A stretch of DNA of 64,000 bases from Azophilus sp965214305 (GTDB taxonomy: Bacteria; Pseudomonadota; Gammaproteobacteria; Pseudomonadales; Azotimanducaceae): positions 744,001 to 808,000 of the forward strand of contig OZ243949.1 in NCBI GenBank assembly GCA_965214305.1, written 5' to 3'. Within the stretch, counting starts at the first letter, position 1, and the number at the start of each line of letters is the position of its first letter. Made by a program: the position numbers and the translations under genes. Under the pieces are notes generated by a model. It saw only the letters and a program-made list of their open reading frames with translations. It searched no databases and was not told the origin of the DNA. Below, one piece after another: positions 59,873 to 64,000 of the stretch.

Positions 59873-62371
59873 TTAACCCTTATGCAAGCGGCCCGCAAGA
59901 GCCGCCAGGGTGTCGGTCAGACCGGCACGCCGGGCTGCGGCGGTGCCCTCCCCCGCCTCGCGGGATACCCGGGTCGCCAGAGCTTTAAGCCGTCGGGCAA
60001 GCTGCGCGTCGCGTCTATCTTCCCGAAGCGCGGCGGATACATCGTGCAGGGTCGTATCCAGCTCATGCAGCAACGCCCCTGCCATCGTATCGCCGCGTCG
60101 CAGTTGATCGAGATAGGCGCGAGCCACCACCGGATGCGCGGGCCACTCGACACGCCTCTGTTGCTGTGGGTTGAACTCGCTGCCCTGATCGGCGAGGGCG
60201 GCCGCGGCAATCTCATGCTCGGATAGAAATTCGCTCGGCAACAGCGCCAGCACATCCATCCCACGGATAATTTCGGTGCCGTAGATTTTCCCGCCATACC
60301 AGTAGGCAGACCAGTAGCCGCCGAGGGTCAGGCGCTCCTCGTCAATGGCGCCGCGGTCAAAATAGGCGATCTCGACCGGCTGCGCCGAATCGGTGAAATC
60401 GACAACCGAGATGCCCCCCTGATACCAAGCTTGCACAAGGATGTCGCGCCCCGGCACCGGCACCAGGGAGCCGTTGTGGGCCACGCAGTTTTCCTGTTCC
60501 GTTTGGGGGGCGGACATCTTGAAATAACCACGGAACTCAAGTTTTCCATCGACGATGTCGTAGATGGCATCCGCTCCCCAATCCAGCGGATCGTAGGCAC
60601 GGCAGCGCGGCATGGCACCACCGCCCCACTCGTCGGTAAATAGCACCTTGGTGCCGTCGTTGTTGAACGTTGCCGAGTGCCAGTAGGCAAAGCCCTTATC
60701 GACCACCGTGTCGATGCGTTCCGGTTTCAAGGGGTCGGAGATGTCGAACAAAATGCCATTGCCCGAGCAGGCGCCGGCGGCAATTCCCCGTTCGGGGAAA
60801 ACGGTGATGTCGTGGCAATGATCGGTGATATCGGTTTCCTGGGTTTCGTCGCCGTGGTCACCGCCCCGCCACAGGCCCGCGAGGGTGCCGTCCCGGGGGT
60901 CGGCGAAGACGGTGGGGCTGCCCAGGATGCGTGCGTCGCCCGGGTTGTTAACGGGGATTTCAATCACGTCGATGCGGAACAACGCCGTTCGCTGATCGCC
61001 CGGGGTTTCATCGACACAGCCCGGCAATTCATCGACTTCGCGAATAGAGGACGTACCGGAGTTATAAACGATGATGCGCCGCGCATCCGCCGCCACCACG
61101 GAGTGTGTATGCGAGCCGCGGCAGGTTTGGACAGCGCCAACCTGAACGGGCCTTTGGAGATCACTAATATCGAATAGGCGGATGCCGCGAAACCGGTCTT
61201 TGCTGACATCTTCGCTGATCCCTTCGAGCCCGCAATCGAGCCGGCCCCGGGTTTCCTCCACCGACATGATTAGCAGGTCGCCGACGACCGATAGATCGCC
61301 TTGGCCACCCGGGCAAACCACCGAGCTGAGTTGCCGCAAAGAACCATCCGTAAGGATGCGATAAACGTTGAATCCGTGGTAGCTGCCCGCGAACAGGATG
61401 TCGTCACGGAAGGCCATGTCGGTATTGGCGAAACTGAGCAGTGGGCGACGCTCCCAATCGTCCGGGTCGTCCTCGTCGTCCACCGCCGCGTCTTGCTCGG
61501 CAAGCATGGATGCATCCTCAACCTGTTCCGATGCCCGATCTTCCCGCACAGCTTCGGACCGCTCGGCTTTGTTCTCTTTTGGTGGATCGGGCGGCAGGTC
61601 GGCCGGATTTTCGGGGTCGAAGAAACCCGCCGGCCGCGGTAGCGAGGCGATCAGCGCCATGTTCATGCGCGCTTCGCCGGCATCGTCGAATCCCGCCTTG
61701 AGACCGGCGCGGGGATCGTCCGACAGGGTGATGAGCAGGGCGTGCATCCGCTCGATTTCGGCGGTCTGGTCGTTGGTGATATCGGTGGTGAACTCGAATA
61801 ACACCGGGTCGTAGGCGGAACCCGGCCTTTCCAGCAACTCCTCAACCATGGTCAGGGCGCCCTCATGGTGGGTAATCATCAGTTGCAGGAACAAGCGGTC
61901 GAAGGCGGTACCTTGGGCGGCGGCCAGTGTCGCCATCTGCTGCGGCGTGGCCATGCCGGCCATGCGATGATCGATGTGCATTCCGGCATGGTCGCTCGGG
62001 TCAGGCGCCGTCTCACCGCGCTCGCGCAACCAATTCTCCATGAATTTGATTTCGTCGCGCTGCGAGAGATGGATGCGCCCGGCCGCATCCGATAGCTCCG
62101 GACGGTTCGTGCGCTCGGCCACCAATTCCGCCATCTGCACAGCCTGCTGATGATGGGGAATCATGTCTTGCATGAAACGCACATCGTCGGGCGAATAGCT
62201 CGAAACGGCGATATTAATCGCCTCATCGGCACTCAGCGTTTGCGTTGGCTCGCCGGGCGCACCCGGCTTGACGATGGGAGCGGGGGCGGCAAGCGCATCC
62301 GCCTTAGCAATGGCCGCTATCGTCAGGCCAAACGCCAACACCCAAATGAAGGGGCGGGGAAATCGTTGCAT
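59873..62371 (-). CDS. exported DUF305 - LVIVD-repeat fusion protein
   Basis: An 832-residue protein. A signal peptide (FIWVLAFGLTIAAIAKADA) is followed by a DUF305 four-helix domain (about residues 55-215) with MIPHHQQAVQMAEL and MITHHEGALTMVEEL, histidine pairs likely to bind metal. An acidic linker comes next (about 255-310), then a beta-propeller of LVIVD-type repeats (GIRLFDISDLQRP, GILFDISDPLKPE, GISVVDFTDSAQP) and a helical C-terminus. Start ATG 62371 has CGGAG seven bases upstream. Both parts are known separately; their role is unclear. I infer a periplasmic or surface protein. Confidence 0.82.
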   Translation of the reverse strand: MQRFPRPFIWVLAFGLTIAAIAKADALAAPAPIVKPGAPGEPTQTLSADEAINIAVSSYSPDDVRFMQDMIPHHQQAVQMAELVAERTNRPELSDAAGRIHLSQRDEIKFMENWLRERGETAPDPSDHAGMHIDHRMAGMATPQQMATLAAAQGTAFDRLFLQLMITHHEGALTMVEELLERPGSAYDPVLFEFTTDITNDQTAEIERMHALLITLSDDPRAGLKAGFDDAGEARMNMALIASLPRPAGFFDPENPADLPPDPPKENKAERSEAVREDRASEQVEDASMLAEQDAAVDDEDDPDDWERRPLLSFANTDMAFRDDILFAGSYHGFNVYRILTDGSLRQLSSVVCPGGQGDLSVVGDLLIMSVEETRGRLDCGLEGISEDVSKDRFRGIRLFDISDLQRPVQVGAVQTCRGSHTHSVVAADARRIIVYNSGTSSIREVDELPGCVDETPGDQRTALFRIDVIEIPVNNPGDARILGSPTVFADPRDGTLAGLWRGGDHGDETQETDITDHCHDITVFPERGIAAGACSGNGILFDISDPLKPERIDTVVDKGFAYWHSATFNNDGTKVLFTDEWGGGAMPRCRAYDPLDWGADAIYDIVDGKLEFRGYFKMSAPQTEQENCVAHNGSLVPVPGRDILVQAWYQGGISVVDFTDSAQPVEIAYFDRGAIDEERLTLGGYWSAYWYGGKIYGTEIIRGMDVLALLPSEFLSEHEIAAAALADQGSEFNPQQQRRVEWPAHPVVARAYLDQLRRGDTMAGALLHELDTTLHDVSAALREDRRDAQLARRLKALATRVSREAGEGTAAARRAGLTDTLAALAGRLHKG

Positions 62372-62474
62372 GGGGGAACTCCGGGAGACGGCACCGGCCA
62401 ATTACTTAGATGGAGGCCTTAGGAGACGCCATCGACCCGGTGCAAATCCAGATTAAGTAGACAGCGGCAGGGTG

Positions 62475-62897
62475 TTAAAACAGGTCTTTATTATCCCGGT
62501 AGATTTTATCGTAGTGATTCCAACACCTGTTTGCTTCGCCCTGAAAGAAATTGTGCAGCGGTCCACCGTATTGCCCTACATCCGGATACAGTTGGTCTCC
62601 TATATCGGCGAACCGTGCCGCTTTGTCCAGGCATTCGAATCCGAATTGATAGTATATGGCCTGCAATTGACTCGCTGAATTGGCTGTCGTTGTGTTGTCT
62701 CCCACAACCCGATGTTCGTCGTTATCCAGTTCGCAATCCAGCCCGTAAAACCCGCACTGACTGTCGGCTATGCGGGCATTCCAATCACTGTAACTGCCGA
62801 GTGCGATCGTGAAGGTTCCGGGCGTCACGGAATGCTCTGCCAACACCAGGAACGGGATACAGAGCAATGTTGCAAGTAATGTAAATTTTCGCATCAT
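62475..62897 (-). CDS. small exported protein with four cysteines, unknown function
   Basis: A 140-residue protein with a clear signal peptide (FTLLATLLCIPFLVLA, cleaved near AEHS). The mature part has four cysteines (SQCGFYG, LDCELDND, FECLDKA, NRCWNHY) that could form two disulfides, and many aromatic residues. ATG 62897 has GGAGG upstream. I do not recognise the family. It lies 103 bases upstream of the DUF305-LVIVD gene on the same strand. Confidence 0.65.
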   Translation of the reverse strand: MMRKFTLLATLLCIPFLVLAEHSVTPGTFTIALGSYSDWNARIADSQCGFYGLDCELDNDEHRVVGDNTTTANSASQLQAIYYQFGFECLDKAARFADIGDQLYPDVGQYGGPLHNFFQGEANRCWNHYDKIYRDNKDLF

Positions 62898-63049
62898 CTT
62901 TGCCTCCGTAGGATGATAGACAAAATCATTTGGGGAACCGGCTTGCAGAAGCCAACTCTACCCAGATACCGGGTGGCCGACAAGGCTTGGAAACGGCCGG
63001 CTTGTATCAGCGTGCGTTGATTTGAATTTGGCGCCCGCGCCTTAGGCTC

Positions 63050-63216
63050 CCAGGAGCCTGGGCCGCAGGAATTCACGGCTGCAAATCCGCTTCCGCTCGC
63101 CCCTTTGAACGTTCGATTTCGTCAAATATGGCTCGATATTCTCCTCAATCGCCCGCCCAAAGGGACGGCGGCATCGAATTTTCGCTTTCGCGACTTCCTA
63201 CGGCCCAGGTTCCTAG
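63050..63216. repeat. family A element, copy 7 (second subfamily)
   Basis: A 167-bp copy closely similar to copy 6 over its whole length, including CAGGAGCCTGGGCCGCAGG and AACGTTCGATTTCGTCAAAT. The right end has CTAG; the left has decayed to CCAG. It lies between the cupin genes and the small exported protein gene. Confidence 0.85.
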
Positions 63217-63305
63217 CGGTCGAAAATTCAAACAGCGACACTACCAAACTGCCCGTGCCATTGAGCCTGTGCTTGTCGATGCCGCCCTCTCGGGGTTTTT
63301 CGGTT

Positions 63306-63620
63306 TCAAGCGCCAAAGAACATCCAGAGTAGCCTCGTGTCACGGTGTACGACGGTGTACTGCTCCTGATCTGGCGGAATCGACACAATATCCCCTGCTC
63401 CAAGCTTGGTTGTCCTGTTTCCGGAAGTCGTGGTGATTTCACCCTCGAGGATAAGCGTGATCTCGCGTTTCGGATGCTTGGACAGGCCCTGCTCCGGCAT
63501 GCGCGTTCCGGCCCTTAAAAAACCGGTGCCGATTTCCAAGGTGACAGCCCCCACCTGAAACGTTCGCTTCGATTCCAAGCGCTCATCGGCGTGCGGACGG
63601 CCAAGCGGAAAACTTTCCAT
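63306..63620 (-). CDS. small cupin-domain protein
   Basis: A 104-residue single-domain cupin. A GTRMPEQGLSKHPKREITLI stretch corresponds to cupin motif 1, though with few of the usual metal-binding histidines. ILEGEITTTSGNRTTKLGAGDIVSI corresponds to the central turn (two pieces: ILEGEITTTSG and LGAGDIVSIPP), and the end is TVVHRDTRLLWMFFG. It is encoded ten bases downstream of another cupin gene and starts with a similar N-terminus (MESFPLG against MELPLG), so the pair may be an old tandem duplication. Function unknown. Confidence 0.7.
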   Translation of the reverse strand: MESFPLGRPHADERLESKRTFQVGAVTLEIGTGFLRAGTRMPEQGLSKHPKREITLILEGEITTTSGNRTTKLGAGDIVSIPPDQEQYTVVHRDTRLLWMFFGA

Positions 63621-63630
63621 GAAGTTAGCG

Positions 63631-63993
63631 CTATCGCTCGGCCCGAAACACGCTGGGGGTGCCGACATAGAGAAGCAGCACTTCTTTATCGGTAAGATTC
63701 CTGGCGGTGTGCGGGGTTCGGGAATTGAAATGGGTGCTGTCGCCTTCTCGCAACGTTTCCCGCAACGACCCCAGTTCGGTATACAGTTCCCCTTTGAGTA
63801 CATAAAGAAAGTCTTCTCCCTCGCGTTGATCTACGGGAAAGACATGGCCGGGGGGAATAATCATCAGCACCGCATCCATCTGTTGAAATTGCATCCCGGC
63901 ACTGAGCTGTATGTACTGCACGGGTGATTCGATTTCGATGTATTGCGGATGGGAGCGCTTACGGATTGGGGCCTCGCCCAAAGGAAGTTCCAT
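63631..63993 (-). CDS. small cupin-domain protein, start near window edge
   Basis: A 120-residue cupin with MIIPPGHVFPVDQREGEDFL as motif 1, then LKGELYTELG, a central glycine turn (LREGDSTHFNSRTPHTARNL) and VLLLYVGTPSVF at the end. The pattern of a C-terminal cupin domain in small-molecule-sensing regulators (PPGHVFP...HTARN) is also possible, since the frame stays open to the window edge. ATG 63993 is the first in-frame start seen; the true start may lie outside. Confidence 0.65.
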   Translation of the reverse strand: MELPLGEAPIRKRSHPQYIEIESPVQYIQLSAGMQFQQMDAVLMIIPPGHVFPVDQREGEDFLYVLKGELYTELGSLRETLREGDSTHFNSRTPHTARNLTDKEVLLLYVGTPSVFRAER

Positions 63994-64000
63994 GAATGAC

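Overview
The window looks like the chromosome of a GC-rich, aerobic, Gram-negative gammaproteobacterium. The main evidence is the translation/IHF cluster infC-rpmI-rplT-pheS-pheT-ihfA-merR-tRNA-Pro at 26.2-32.0 kb, in the order usual for Pseudomonas-like gammaproteobacteria. Two TonB-dependent receptors, an RND efflux pair and a DUF6491 protein agree with this. The genus cannot be named from the sequence. Most of the window is GC-rich; about 14.8-24.0 kb and 54.4-55.9 kb are visibly more A/T-rich and look acquired.

Layout. 0-5.2 kb: end of an exported methyltransferase-like gene, a CaiB/BaiF CoA-transferase paired with a 2-hydroxyacyl-CoA lyase-type ThDP enzyme, and an RCK-domain membrane protein. 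5.4-14.6 kb: small membrane proteins, tRNA-Glu, a DUF815 ATPase, a DUF6491 protein, methylmalonate-semialdehyde dehydrogenase, a TonB receptor and a CNNM/CorC-like protein. 14.8-25.8 kb: an A/T-rich catabolic island with a carotenoid/stilbene-type oxygenase, TonB receptor, acyl-CoA ligase, tandem HxlR regulator, an LLM-class oxidoreductase broken by an in-frame TAG, and a thiolase split by a complete ISNCY/IS1202-like element with a 16-bp target duplication. 26-35.3 kb: tRNA-Pro, MerR, ihfA, pheT, pheS, rplT, rpmI, infC (AUU start), tRNA-Val, pdxH, uvrB. 35.8-42.5 kb: 2-oxoacid:ferredoxin oxidoreductase korAB and a fused indolepyruvate:ferredoxin oxidoreductase. 42.7-48.6 kb: an RND efflux pair and a second thiolase. 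48.9-56 kb: accessory region with a three-gene, ATGA-coupled operon coding for a DUF4268/PD-(D/E)XK-like protein, an Mre11/SbcD-like phosphoesterase and a Rad50/YhaN-like ATPase with a transmembrane hairpin, next to a fragment of a NYN-domain gene. 56-64 kb: a PQQ-type sugar dehydrogenase, a 2-hydroxyacid dehydrogenase, an aminotransferase, a DUF305-LVIVD fusion, a small secreted protein and two cupins.

The second main theme is a dense set of short non-coding repeats. Family A (about 167 bp, CTAG ends, at least seven copies plus remnants) and family B (165 bp, CTAG ends) resemble TA-target MITEs. Family C (about 87 bp, two copies) has exact 10-bp target duplications at both copies, so it has transposed. 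Family P (about 115-125 bp) is a long palindrome whose outer arms differ between copies yet stay paired within each copy. Several elements lie inside operons or touch stop codons.

The best candidate for an undescribed system is the DUF4268 / Mre11-like / Rad50-like operon at 49.6-55.4 kb, which I read as a possible membrane-anchored DNA-processing or defence module.
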